Origin: Nomia melanderi
Taxonomy: Eukaryota > Arthropoda > Insecta > Hymenoptera > Halictidae
Assembly (NCBI RefSeq): GCF_051020985.1
Contig: NC_134999.1
Span: 15,567,660-15,631,659, forward strand
Length of the DNA: 64,000 nt
Direction: 5' to 3'
Part shown: positions 11,459 through 22,412 of the stretch, piece by piece
How the letters are laid out: each line of letters opens with the position of its first letter
Numbering within the stretch: position 1 is the stretch's first letter
Position numbers and translations under genes: made by a program
Notes under the pieces: model-generated
What the model was told of the DNA's origin: nothing
Databases searched by the model: none
What the model saw: only the letters and a program-made list of their open reading frames with translations

Positions 11459-11702
11459 GCAACTGCTAAAATTTAAGAGCTGAAATGAAAGTACTAAAAT
11501 TTCACAAGAAATAGGATGCAAGTAATAAAATTGGAGAATTAGAATGAAAGTACTAAAATTTCGTAAGAAACAGGATGAAAGTACTAAAACTTCACAGGAA
11601 ATAGAACGAAGCTACTAAAATTTAAGAATTAGAATGAAAGTACTAAAATTTTACAAGAAATATAATGACACTACTAAAATTTAAGAAACAGACTGAAAGT
11701 AC
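11459..11702. repeat. Tandem array, ~30-bp unit, about 8 copies
   Basis: Diverged units built on GAAAGTACTAAAATTTCACAA recur about every 30 bp (anchors near 11464, 11493, 11523, 11552, 11583, 11614, 11642, 11673). AT-rich minisatellite, non-coding. Confidence 0.8.
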
Positions 11703-12252
11703 TTAGCACTAGAAATTCGCGAACATTTGAAACCCACAGTGAACCACTTCAACTTTCGAGCAACTGGAACATTCCATTCGGAGGATACTCATTTTCCCCC
11801 GACCTAAATGACAGCACCACTTACCCAATAAACGAGTATAAAATTTCCAAAGAAGAACAGCGTCTTATTTATTCGTTCATCAACTACTTAAGAAGCATAG
11901 AAGTTCCCGGGTGCATCGATTATCGATTGCACCGCCATCAGCGCAGCCCAGCGATCTTAAAAAGATGTCGTTCCCGGAAAAATGCTACCGGAGACAATGT
12001 CATCGGCGTTGTTTTACATCGCCGCCGCCCTCAGCGCGCGTACAGCGAAAACAATTTTTACGCATTAAGCGAATGCGGCTTCGAGGTCCTCGATAGCGCG
12101 TCATTAATGGCCGGTGGGCGTTTTATGGCAATCGTAATGTAGTTCAGTATTGCCGTAACGCTTATCAACCGACGGTCGGTGGCAGCAAAGCAACCAGGTG
12201 AACGTCACGCAGCATCGTAGGTGTGCAACGCTCATCCGTTATGATACAAAAG
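11703..12252. other. Spacer, slightly GC-raised in the middle
   Basis: The interval 11880-12240 has more CpG than its neighbours and two overlapping plus-strand frames (11911-12096, 11927-12142) without recognisable motifs. Nothing else is seen. Confidence 0.35.
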
Positions 12253-13230
12253 TTAACCCTTTGCATTCGAGAGGTGACCTTTACTAACCGTCTAGCACTA
12301 ACCATAACCAGCAAATAATAGATTACAAAGTAGAGGCAAACAAATGTAATAGACGTTTGCAAATATGTAAGCAAAAATTGTAGATATAATTTCAATTGAA
12401 AATAATGGAAATTGAAATTAGTGCTGACTCCCTGTGGTACGATTAATTGTATGACCTAACCAAGACCTAAACAAGACCTAACCATAACCAGCAAATAATA
12501 GATTGAAAAATAGAGGCAAACGAATGTAACAGACGTTTGAAAATGTGTTACCAAAAATTGTAGATACACTTTCAATTGAAAATAACGTGAACTGAAATTA
12601 GTGCTGACTCTCTGTGGCACGATTAATTGCATGACCTAATTAAGACTTAACCCTTTGCACTCGAGAGGCGACCTTTACTTCCCGTTTAGCACTAACCATA
12701 AATAGCAAATAATAGATTACAAAGCAGAGTATAGACATAACATAACAAATGTAACAGACGTTTGCAAATGTGTTAGCAAAAATTGTAGATATAATTTCAA
12801 CGAAAATAATATGAATTGAAATTAGTGCTGACTCACTGTGGCACGATTAATCGTATGACCTAATTAAGACTTAACCCTTTATACTGAAGAGGTGATCCTT
12901 ACTCGTAATTTAGCACTGACCATAACAAGCAAATAATTAATAACAAAATAGAGGCGAACCCAATTTTATAATATCAATTTCCTAATAATAGAACAAATTG
13001 TATAGTAAACGTCTGTAAATTTAGTATTGACTTGATCCAGCGAAACTGCGAAATTTCACATTGGATATTCAATTTTGTATAATATACTAACATATGGAAC
13101 ATCGGAATAAAATAGTTTTCCCCTAATTTATGCAGTATGTCTCTTTATGTTAGTTGCAGGAAGTATCATTGGTCTCTCATCAGGAAATAATGAATATTTA
13201 TTGAGAACAATATTCTCGACTGCAAAGGGT
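12253..13230. repeat. Tandem array derived from an E-family MITE, ~180-224-bp units
   Basis: The block ACCATAACCAGCAAATAATA recurs at 12301, 12481, 12695 and 12919 (spacings 180, 214, 224). Three units start with TTAACCCTTTGC/TA, the E-family terminus (TTAA at 12253, 12647, 12871). The block ends at 13230 with CTCGACTGCAAAGGG, an E-family right end. The second unit lacks the terminus. The last interval (13020-13230) matches E copy 1. It looks like a MITE multiplied in place. Confidence 0.8.
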
Positions 13231-13894
13231 TTATTAAGCCTCGTAATTTTTAATAAACACAAGATATCTAAAACTAATATAAAAAAATCATAAAATCTTC
13301 AAATTCTCCAACAGTGTATAATTTTATATCATTTACTTATTATTTCCATCACGTTCTCACGTTTCTCGTGTTTTCCTCGATGCAAAGAATCCAGAAAAAT
13401 CGCGATTCCCAAAGAAAGTATCCGATTTAACCAAAAACGTTGCATTTGAAAATTCCACGCAAGTTTCCTTGTAATAACTGAACAATCCTTCGAGCGAACG
13501 ACTGAAAGGGGGAAAAAATACGACGGGTCGTATTACTTCGATCGGAGAGCTTCCGGTCCGGATTAAGCTCCATAAAGCTGCGTAAGATCCTCGCGCGTTG
13601 TCTTTCACCGTTTCGTTTCCCCGATATGAAACGGAAGCATCGCCTCGCTCCGAAGAAAGAGGATTTCTTCTTGAGCTGCGTCGCCGGACACTTGTTGCTT
13701 GAAAAACCGCCATTATCTGTTTAAACGAACTGCGTTATTAGGTCGCTAGACAAACCTCGCTTTTACGGGAAAACCCACCACCCTTCGAATGGGAGCACAA
13801 GATTCTTGTAAACTGCCGCCATTCAACGACATAATTCGAGCCAGCTGAAACGAACACTGTCAGTCCCTTATCCTCGGAATTTAATTTTCTTTTA
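13231..13894. other. Spacer with a GC-raised patch at 13350-13720
   Basis: A 118-residue minus-strand frame (13357-13713) covers the GC-raised patch. It is Ser/Arg/Phe-rich, has no motif I recognise and no splice signals I trust, so I do not call it a gene. Confidence 0.35.
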
Positions 13895-13898
13895 TTAA

Positions 13899-14123
13899 AC
13901 CCTTGCCCTATGATCTATTTTTTAACTGCGACCGATACAACTACTTTATGGTTAATCATTTATTAAGGAAAGAAACAATTTTGATTATTCTATGTCTACG
14001 TTTACTAAAGGTTAAGGATTGATAATAGTAAAGTAATATATATATAATTAAAAAAAATCAATAACACGATTTCTGAAATTCAGTTTAAAATTCTCACGAG
14101 ACAGGACGTTGTAGGTTAAGGGG
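13899..14123. mobile_element. TTAA-flanked MITE, family D copy 2
   Basis: TTAA at 13895-13898 and 14124-14127. The left end ACCCTTGCCCTATGATC and right end (GGTTAAGGGG before TTAA) match other D copies. 225 bp, non-coding. Confidence 0.75.
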
Positions 14124-14127
14124 TTAA

Positions 14128-14920
14128 CATTATAGTAATTACTGAAAAATTAATTGTAATTTACTTTCGTTCATTTAAGATTGATGTGTAAAAAATGTTT
14201 ATAATAAATGTAACGGCCGTTTGCAGTAAAGTTTGTAGATGTAATTCCAATCGAGACTAATATGAATTAAAGTTAATGCTGATTCCCCGCGATTAATTGG
14301 ATTAATGATCGTAAAATACATAAGTCGAAATATTAGTTGAATTTATGGTGTTGTAATGTTATTTATTATTTATCCTTGTTTTTCGTTTTAGATTCGCTGC
14401 ATTCGAGAGGGTACGAATTGTAAACGTCGGGATTTCTATAGAAACATTGCAAAGATATTCTCGAGACGTAGCATTACGTAATTAGGGATTGAATGGACCG
14501 ATGACTGTCTTGTTTTCTTTGGGTTCCTTTCATTAATGCTTTTGTCTCGTTTCACCGTAGACGTACTATTTATCTAAATATACACCGTGAAATCACTGAT
14601 TTAATAATAAATCGTCGAGGGGGCTTGTTATTGTAGCAGCTGTATCTTTAGCAATATTGTGCTAAATGTACTGGGATTAATTTAGTTAGTCAAAAGACAA
14701 CTCTATTAATGGCACAGTGATCAAGTAAATTCGTATTGTTTTCGAAATGATACGATGAGAATAGTCTCAACAATTATTATAAATATAGATACATCAAACG
14801 AATGACTTGAAGCCAGTCTTTTGAATTTTCGATTTAACATTAAAATGCGTAATAAATTAAATACCTACGAGAAAGAAATCACATTAATTAAATTCAGATG
14901 AAATTATACTCAATTAAACA
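14128..14920. other. Spacer with a stray unit of the 12 kb array
   Basis: Positions 14205-14298 match the 12.25-13.23 kb array unit (ATAAATGTAACGGCCGTTTGC through CGATTAATTGG). The rest is unremarkable AT-rich sequence. Confidence 0.5.
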
Positions 14921-15390
14921 ATGGTACATTGTTTCAACAGTAATAACTATATACTTTTATCTATAAGAAAGAAAATAATTAAAATCGAATTTTTCGTATT
15001 GTCTTAATTGGATAACAGAATATTTTAATAAATAAAGTATATAATATTTAATATAATATAGAGTGTCTTTATATTAAATATTATATATATATATTATTAT
15101 TACATTAAATATTATCTACTTTATTTTTCTGTTAAATGTTATATATCCTATTATCATTACATTAAAATATTCTATTATCTTCCATTTCATTTTCTAATTA
15201 ACACATTGTTGATCGGTCACGAGTTAATTAGTGTTTACTCTTGCATCAACTAATCCAATTTTCGAAACGCAGGGAAATATAGAATATTGCAAAAGCAAAC
15301 TATTCAAAGTTACATAGGAGATATGCCCGAAGTTTCATTTCAATTCATTATGTATAAATAAAGTACATTGAAGTTAATTTAGATTCTTTC
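14921..15390 (+). repeat. ~480-bp dispersed repeat, copy 1 (inverted relative to 52.15-52.65 kb)
   Basis: From ACATTGTTTCAACAGTAATA to ATAAATAAAGTACATTGAAG this region matches the reverse complement of about 52145-52645 nearly continuously, including the shared stretch AAGAAAGAAAATAATTAAAA. It is very AT-rich in the middle. The homology crosses the left border of the I-family MITE, so that MITE was part of the duplicated segment. Confidence 0.8.
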
Positions 15391-15466
15391 ACTGTCATAT
15401 TTCATTACAGAATACTAACCGGCGACATGGAATAGCTTCTGCGTAAAATTGCCGGTGAACAATGTG
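15202..15466. mobile_element. TTAA-flanked MITE, family I
   Basis: TTAA at 15198-15201 and 15467-15470. Left CACATTGTTGATCGGTCACG; right reverse-complemented CACATTGTTCACCGGCAATT. 265 bp. The 52 kb counterpart keeps one end (near 52325) and is cut by a G-family MITE at the other. Confidence 0.75.
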
Positions 15467-15478
15467 TTAACTCATTAA

Positions 15479-15620
15479 CACTAGAACTACCGAGTATTTA
15501 ATACAATTAATATGTAATCCCTATACAAATTGTAACAGTAGATTATTTTCAGTTTCTTCAGACATTCATGGCAGTATTCAAATGAAACTATTTGTTTTCA
15601 AGATCATGTTAAATATTGTT
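15479..15620 (-). mobile_element. Partial family A MITE
   Basis: After TTAA (15475-15478), CACTAGAACTACCGAG and the following ~130 bp match the reverse complement of the right half of the intact family A copy at 51430-51646. Homology stops near 15618, where the hairpin unit begins. Confidence 0.75.
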
Positions 15621-15631
15621 TCATTTGAAAC

Positions 15632-15936
15632 AATGAAAATTCTCGTGGAGCATCGGAAGTGTTTTAAAAATAACGATTCTCTTTATTCTTAATAATAGAA
15701 CTACCGTACCAGTCAAAATGACTGGTTTCGATTTGTTTGTTTCGCAATTATTGATATCTTACAAGTACTCAATATTTTACATAATCTTGAAAATAAATAG
15801 AGTGCTTTTAAGATATCAATAATTGCAAAACAAACAAATCGAAACCAGTCATTTTGACTGGTTAGGTAGTTGTAGCGTTAATAAAGAGAATGGTTATTTT
15901 TAAAACGCTTCCCATGCTCCGCGAGAATTTTCATTT
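15632..15936. repeat. Long inverted repeat (130-bp arms, ~47-bp loop) with a nested MITE
   Basis: The arm 15632-15761 is complementary to about 15809-15936 with few mismatches; 15762-15808 is the loop. The inner arms are the family A end (ACTACCGTACCAGTCAAAATG...), bounded by TTAA at 15689-15692 and 15878-15881. The outer arms (AATGAAAATTCTCG, GTTTTAAAAATAAC) are a separate palindromic sequence. A transcript would fold into a near-perfect hairpin. Confidence 0.85.
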
Positions 15937-15939
15937 GAA

Positions 15940-16440
15940 ACAGCGATTACGGATTCGTGAAAATTACGAAGTTGGCGAACCGTTAAAAACAAATCAGGAC
16001 AGGTGGATCGGCTGAGTGGATTTAACGGACGCGTCTCAATTATGCGGAGCAAGTTTCAGGAGTTGCCGAGCTTCAAATCAATGCTGGAATTGTGCCGGTA
16101 GAACCAGGCCGTCTGACGAAATGCTAAGTTAATTAATAACCGAGTTGCGGGATTAATAGCGGCCGCTAATTTCCCGGTTTCGACGTGAACTTAATCGAGA
16201 TCGATGCGCCGGTCCTGCCTTCGTCGACAGTGCAGCGGTGATCACTGGACATTGAATCATCGATTCGAGGGCGCAGACGAACAGCCGAAGGACAATGCGA
16301 AAATCAACTGTCCGATTGATTGATTCCTTCAACGGTTAACAGGTTGACTGCCAGTGACACGTTCAGTTGTTTGAATATTTAATCGTTTCTTTTGTTTGTT
16401 CAAAATAATATAGCGAAGGACTTAATACCTTCATTTATAT
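15940..16440. other. GC-raised spacer with a family C end
   Basis: The interval 15940-16320 is unique-looking and moderately GC-rich. At 16336 TTAACAGGTTGACTGCCAG resembles the family C terminus, but no partner end is visible. Confidence 0.35.
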
Positions 16441-16444
16441 TTAA

Positions 16445-16668
16445 CCCTTTGCACCCTAGAGGCGCCTTTAAGTCACCAAATGATTTGACACAGCGAAACT
16501 GTAAACTTTGATATTTAATATTAAACTTTGTATGATGCACCAATGTACGAAATATTGAAAGAAAATCGTTCTCTTCCAGGTTTCTTAATTCAATCTAAGA
16601 AAATGTCATCTGTATCTCATTAGAAAATATTGAATATTTCCGGTGAAAAACTTGTGGAGTGCAAAGGA
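16445..16668. mobile_element. TTAA-flanked MITE, family E copy
   Basis: TTAA at 16441-16444 and 16669-16672. Left CCCTTTGCACCCTAGAGGCG; right reverse-complemented TCCTTTGCACTCCACAAG. 224 bp, with an interior like E copy 1. Confidence 0.8.
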
Positions 16669-16749
16669 TTAAGAATAATCGATTGCTTTTTTGATAGTAA
16701 AATGATACACTTTGATCGGAGTGAGTTGCGGTGAACTCTTGTATTAATT

Positions 16750-16972
16750 AATAGTAAATATTGATTAGTTTTGTAATCTATCAGCAACTGTAACTAATTT
16801 TTATAGTAGCCCTAACGAAAGTGAAAGACACATTTCTGCGATGTTTTATTTTTCTTCTCAATACAAAATTTGGATGTATGGAGAATTTAATAATTTTGGG
16901 GTAGTTTCTTTAATATTCATTAAAATATTTAATATAATTTGTGCAATATTGGAGTCCACAGAGTTCAACGGG
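16750..16972 (-). mobile_element. Family F MITE copy 1 (inverted)
   Basis: It ends at TTAA 16973-16976 with CAATATTGGAGTCCACAGAG, the reverse complement of the F-family left end at 23247. Homology reaches the TTTTGTAATCTATCAGCAACTG block near 16764. The 64-residue frame at 16841-17035 is a reading of this repeat. Confidence 0.75.
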
Positions 16973-16976
16973 TTAA

Positions 16977-18018
16977 ACATTTCAAAATTATTTTCGCAGC
17001 GACGTGCTTCCCGTGAAACATTCGAAATTAATTAAGTGTACGTATAATGATGGAACGGTGTCAGCATAAAGAGCTAATCAATTGTGATGCGTTTCATTAA
17101 TCGCTAATCGTTCGGAGAACTCGGACTATTAATTTTCTGGCCTGGAGTATTAGCGATTAGATCCTTTAGAATTTTGTTTAATTCACACGTGCCCTAACAC
17201 GATTATTTCTTCCTAGAAACTTCGTTTGGCAGTTTATACAATTTTTTTTTAATTCTCAAGAGTGTCTGGCTTCGGGAAACACGAAAATTCCAAGCTCTCA
17301 AAGTTCTCAAACGTTTTAAAGACCCTCGAGGCTTCCAGAACTCCTAAAACTTTCGAACTTCTCGAAACCTGCGAGCATTGTAACGAGTTTTCGGAGCTTC
17401 GCGAGATTCACAGGTGTTTGAGGGTTTCCAAAGAATATTGTCAAGCCTCGAAATTATTAGACCAGCGAAGCAGCTTTTTCCAACGAAGTCACGAAATCTA
17501 AGAACATCGGAATCTCGAGAACATTCGAATATGCCAGTATGTTTGCTCAATGGACCCGAGACACAAGAAACTCATTCGATTTCACAGGTTCGTACTACCA
17601 AGCCGAACTTTTGAGTCAAATGTTCTTAGAGTGTTCAAAGTCCATTGGAATTCCAGACCTAAAATGTTCCTAGCAGCTGAAGCTTCCAAGAAGCTATCAA
17701 AACACTCGAGACGACGATCTGATCACAACTTCTGTTTGCTTCTTTAATTTAAATATTACTCTCGCGTTAATTACGAAGATTACACAAATATTTTTTCCGA
17801 GAAAACGTTCTTACAAGCTGTCCAACGCAAAACATACTTTTAAATTAGATGTTTACACATTTTTTCGAAATTCATAATTAGTGGATTGCGAATTTCTATG
17901 GATTCATGGGATATTTCGAAGTGCAACAATGCATAGATTGTACTTTGTAGTCTTTCTATAGAATTTCTTGGAAAAGATTTCCATCGTGATACTATGGTGA
18001 TACTGTTTCTTAAATTAT
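16977..18018. other. Spacer with cryptically simple sequence at 17262-17745
   Basis: The interval 17262-17745 is built from loose repeats of CTTC/GAAC/TCGAG words (for example TTCGAACTTCTCGAAACC). It produces several overlapping frames on both strands, none with a recognisable domain. The rest is featureless. Confidence 0.4.
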
Positions 18019-18022
18019 TTAA

Positions 18023-18220
18023 CACTAGATTCATGGAACGAGTCTCATATTGAATTTTATAAACATAATTTAGTAAACATTTGGGACAATTCTACATTTA
18101 CACAAGTTTATATTAATTGTCTACTTTCAACCCTCTAATTTCTAAAATCTACATAAACGAATATCAATGTTTGTAAGAACGATATAACAAACTACACAGT
18201 AAATATCCGTAAATATAATA
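18023..18220. mobile_element. TTAA-flanked MITE, family G copy 2
   Basis: TTAA at 18019-18022 and 18221-18224. Left CACTAGATTCATGGAACG. Interior TAAACGAATATCAA and right-end ATATCCGTAAATATAATA match G copies at 2.8 and 51.9 kb. The ends are decayed. Confidence 0.65.
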
Positions 18221-18224
18221 TTAA

Positions 18225-19760
18225 AAATTTGAATTTCTATAAAAATGTATAATCTAGTAATTAGCTTACGAGAAGCTATAAATTGGATGACGCAAAGAGA
18301 ATTTGACAGTGTAATTTGCGAATCGAACGGTTTGGAATGTTTGTAAAATAAAAATTTAGAAAAATAGGCGGGGCACGCCGTCGAGTGGCACACTTAAGAA
18401 CCATCGAGGGACGCAGCACAGCGAAAAAGACACCCCTAAGTAGGGGTTGCTGTGAAATGGCACGCTTTAACAAGTGGCATCGTTGCGCATGTCCACCTCC
18501 ATGTGACCCTGACGTCAGATTGCACAATTCCACGCGTAGCGAGACGTTTTCAATAAACGATGTGGCTGCGTTTGCTTGGCAAACACAGGTTGTGCAAGAA
18601 TTATTTATTATAATTCATTATCTCGAATCGCCAAGTTTCTTTCAATTTATTGTCATGTAACAACTAAGATCCGTGGTAAGGAATATTAGAACAATTCAAT
18701 GAAAACCAATGCTATTTGTCGCGTACAGAGAAGTAAACAATTAATTTATTGAGTACAGGGGGTAGTAAACAATCGTTTTGCTATTTTCATTCTCTGGTGA
18801 ATTGTTGATGGTAAACTTTGTTAGACAAGCTCGCAAAGAAAATTATACGACAGGTTGAAGAATAATGCTACAATTCTTTATTATAAAAATGTTTACAACA
18901 TTGAAGATTGTGTGTTTATTTGCTGTATCATTTTTGTAAGGAGAGAGATAGAATTTTAAATGTGAAGAAATTAATGTTTAGGAATCTGAGATCAATATGT
19001 AAGTAATAATGAAATAAATTGCACTTCTGTGTGCAAGTTAAAATTTGATAAATATGTGTTCAGTGATCAAAATGATTTGATCGAATTATTTAGGAATTAT
19101 CCAGTTGGAAATGAGATGAGATTTATATTCGTGCTGGTCTTAGTTTGTTATTTCGGTTTACTTTCTGTATTTAAATATTCACGGTCTAGTTGTTAGAAAT
19201 GATTGCGACCGGAATACTCACATTGTTAATTATTATTATCTGCAAACAATTAGCTTTCCGCAAATTCGATACGGGAGCCCAGGTTGCGAGCAGCTTTCGC
19301 AAATATTTGTCGAACTAGTATATTTCAACGTGTCGCGTGTCTGACATATGAGGGATCCATTCCACTGCGTGAGACGAACTTGTTTATTTTCAACGGTTTC
19401 CGTTACGCTATCGAGCGCGACGTGATAGTTTCATTTGGAATACGTGAAATTACCGTTGCACCGAGGAGTAGAGGTTACTGGGCAATATGCAAAGTGTTCC
19501 TTTATTCTTTTGTCCTTTTCTCTGCTTTCCTCCGTTGGAAAAGAACGTTCGTTTAAATTCTATTGCGATTCAACGCTTCGCTGACATATCAAACGAAATC
19601 ATGGCTCCGTTCAATTGGGGAGCTCTCAGGTGTATCCGTTCGAAAAATAATTTGATTCGATTGTATCAATTATTTCTCGAGCAATCTTATTTTTGGTAAA
19701 CGAATTTTTCCGAAAATTTCTATCTTTTTGTGTTTATAATGCACAACCTCTTCTTTCTTA
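18225..19760. other. Spacer with a GC-raised island at 18360-18560
   Basis: The island carries the perfect palindrome TGACGTCA at 18510-18517 (the CREB/ATF consensus) and overlapping frames on both strands. The plus-strand frame 18385-18660 contains CACPPPCDPD but no domain I know. 18570-19760 is AT-rich and featureless, apart from a slightly GC-raised patch at 19270-19480. Confidence 0.35.
18510..18517. promoter_or_regulatory. Perfect CRE palindrome
   Basis: TGACGTCA is the consensus site for CREB/ATF-type bZIP factors. It lies in a GC-raised island in otherwise AT-rich desert. There is no adjacent gene start, so its role is speculative. Confidence 0.3.
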
Positions 19761-19766
19761 AACAAG

Positions 19767-20440
19767 TTTCGTTTGCATAATAACACAGCTATTAACATAT
19801 TTGTTGCACATGAGGCTATTGAAAACAGTCTTGCAGTAATATTTTTGTGAAGTAATTTCGCCCAAACTGTTTTCTTTTGATAGTTTCGTTTCCATAATAA
19901 TACAGCCATTAACATATTTGTTGCAAATGAAACTATGAAAAATAGCCTTACAGTAATAGTTTGCCAAAATAATTTGCCCAAACTGTTTCATTTTAAAAGT
20001 TTTATTTGCATAATGATACTGCTATTTACAAACAGATGAAAATGAAACTACTAACAACAGCTGTTTAATAATCCTTTGGGAAAGTAATTTTCCCCAAACT
20101 GTTTTCTTTTTAAATTTTATTTGCACAACGATACTGGTATCTACAAACAGGTGAAAATAAATCTACTAACAACAACCTCGCAGTAATATTCTGACAAAGT
20201 AATTTTCTCCAAACTGTTTCCTTTTTTTAAATTTTATTTGCACAACGATACTGATATTTACAAACAGGTGAAAATAAAACTACTAACAACAGCTTTTTAA
20301 TAATCTTTTGGCAAAGTAATTTTTTTCTTTTTTTAAATTTTATTTGCACAACGATACTGCTATTTACAGACAGGTGAAAATGAAACTACTAACAACAGCC
20401 TCACAGTAATATTCTGGCAGAGTAGTTTCGCCTAACCTTG
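19767..20440. repeat. Tandem array, ~117-bp unit, six copies
   Basis: Units begin with TTTTATTTGCACAACGATAC or variants near 19767, 19884, 20000, 20115, 20232 and 20338, and contain CAAACTGTTTTCTTTT and ACTACTAACAACAGC. Later units are more alike than the first two. The last spacing is shorter by about 10 bp. Minus-strand frames at 19670-19991 are translations of the array. Confidence 0.85.
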
Positions 20441-20720
20441 TTGTACACAAGTGGCACGCCTAAAATAAAGGGAGCCGAGCGGAAGCAGTGAAAGTAAGGA
20501 AAAGGAAGAGGTCGGCGGCGGGCCGATCGAGCAACGTGCAGGGCCGTAGAACCAGGGCTACAGAGCACGGCCTCGTCCGCGATCGATTCAGCTTCCAGAA
20601 TATTTCGCGGAGAAGCGGCGTCACGACCATAATCCACGAGGGCGTCATTATGCACGGAAACCGCACACCGGCGCAGCTCGTCCGACACTTCTCCGCAACA
20701 GATTACACCGTACGGTTGCT
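20441..20720. other. GC/CpG-rich island, function unknown
   Basis: A sharp rise in GC follows directly after the AT-rich array. Frames exist on both strands (20488-20892 plus, 20401-20688 minus); none shows a recognisable domain and the two conflict. Candidate regulatory element or non-coding exon. Confidence 0.35.
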
Positions 20721-21062
20721 GGTTACTCGACGAGCTAATGATACACTAGACCCTCAAATCCGTTGGGTCCGAGGTCAGGTGTCTGGGACCAGATCAGGAA
20801 ACTTCTTCAAACCAGAGAATTCTCTGAATTTTCGGGATGTCGAGATCTCTTTTGGAATTTTCAAAATTTTGATGAGATTCTTCGAGCTTTGAGGATTACG
20901 AGATTTTTTGGAATTTTCGGGGTGCTTAGAGTTTTGATATCTTCAAGGATTTTGAGGATTTTGAAATTTTTGGAGATCCTAATTGAAGTATCTTTAAATT
21001 TGATACATTCTGAAATATCGATCGGACTGATTTTAGTAAGAAGAAGTGGCAATAAATGGTCA
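20721..21062. other. Cryptically simple sequence
   Basis: Diverged GATTTTGAGG/GAATTTTC words dominate 20800-21000 and give Ile/Phe/Leu-rich frames on both strands. I see no gene. Confidence 0.4.
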
Positions 21063-21512
21063 GACGTGGAGTCTTATAAACTTAGAATTCGAACTGTACT
21101 TTCTCGAAAGAATATTCTATAATTTTAATTTAATAATTACTTAATAAACGTCTTTCACTATTCAATACTAAATATATAGAAGTCCACATTTGTATAGAGT
21201 CTCAACATTATTCAGACATCGAATCTTATAAAATTAGAATTTGAACTATACTTTCTCGAAACAATATTCCACAATTTTGAATAGTTACTTAAAAATCGTT
21301 TTTCAATATTCAACAGTAAATATATAAAAGCCTAAATTTATATAGAGTCTTAACATTATTCAGACATCGAATCTTATGAACGTAGAATTCAAACTGTACT
21401 TTCTCGAAAGAATATTCCACAATTTTGAGTAGTTAATTAATAAACGTCTTTCAATATTCAACAGTAAATATATAGAAGCCATATTTATATATAATCTCAA
21501 CATTATTCCACC
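21063..21512. repeat. Tandem triplication, ~150-bp unit
   Basis: Three units each hold CTTATAAA/GA...TTAGAATT and CTGTACTTTCTCGAAA, starting near 21067, 21216 and 21366, and each ends in an AACATTATTC block. Confidence 0.85.
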
Positions 21513-22148
21513 AAAAAATGTGTTATTACTTAGTTACATTGAAATCTATATTGACACACCATCTATCAATGATCCATGCACTAGTTAACAAGCGTAACTT
21601 GAAGATAAAACGGTGAGTGATACCGGCGTAACATCTCAATTTTCATTTGCCGGCCACAACAAGGGGGAGGGATGGAAAAAATTAAAATGAAAAAAACGAT
21701 TAATGAAAGCGGCGCGCGTGATCAAAGAGGCTCGTTTTTTAACGAGATTGAATGTGGCGGTGTGACAGGGTATCGGCAGGGCGTGGCTCCGTGTTCGGAG
21801 CCGCTTTTTTGCCCTGCGTGGTTCACGTTGCGCCTCCGATCGCACGCCACCATTATATCACGAGGAATTTGCCGGGAACGTGTTAATTGTGCCGGCTCAG
21901 TTCCGCTGGAAATAGAAACGGAGTCACGATTTCGTTTCTGGCCTGGCCAGGATCAAGGGTAATGGTGGACAGAGGACGGGGCTGCTTTTTGATTGGGACA
22001 TTTACTTGCTTGGAGTCGTGTTAATGTTCTGGAAACACTACATATCGGTGCGACCTTTTTTTTATTATGTAATTTTATAATGTTATAGTCTTTTAGTTAT
22101 GTGGTTTTGTAGTCTTTGAGTTTTGGAGTTTTGTGGTTTTGTATACTT
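21513..22148. other. Spacer with a GC-raised middle
   Basis: The interval 21630-21960 is GC-raised with conflicting frames on both strands (21672-21962 plus, 21636-21845 minus). No motif is recognised. Confidence 0.35.
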
Positions 22149-22412
22149 GTAACTTTGTAATTTTGTAGTTTTGTAATTCTGTAATTTTGTAATTTTGTAA
22201 TTTTGTAATTTTGTAATTCTATAATTTTGTAATTTTGTAATTTTGTAATTTTGTAATTTTGTAATTTTGTAATTTTGTAATTTTGTAATTTTGTAAGTTT
22301 GTAAGTTTGTAAGTTTGTAAGTTTGTAGGTTTGTAAGTTTGTAAGTTTGTAATTTTGTAAGTTTGTGATTTTAAGATTTTGTGATTTTGTAATTTTGTAA
22401 TTTTGTAACTTC
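22149..22412 (+). repeat. 8-bp tandem array (TTTTGTAA)n, ~33 units
   Basis: Nearly pure TTTTGTAA units, with a TTTGTAAG sub-variant block around 22290-22350. The minus-strand frame across it (22097-22414) translates to LQNYKITK-type repeats and is an artefact. Confidence 0.95.

Noticed and set aside
13357..13713. 118-residue minus-strand frame
   Set aside because: No domain, signal peptide or convincing splice context; length is unexceptional for a GC-raised patch.
16841..17035. Frame containing FIKIFNIICAILESTEFNGLN, similar to one at 23187-23483
   Set aside because: The protein similarity is real, but it arises because both frames lie in copies of the family F MITE. The third copy at 30.3 kb does not keep the frame.
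19670..19991. Two overlapping minus-strand frames with internal repeats (NKYVNGC, NMLIAVLLCKRN)
   Set aside because: They read the 117-bp tandem array; the repeat, not a protein, explains the pattern.
20488..20892. 134-residue plus-strand frame starting in the GC island
   Set aside because: Runs from a basic GC-rich part into cryptically simple AT-rich sequence; a conflicting frame lies on the other strand. No known motif.
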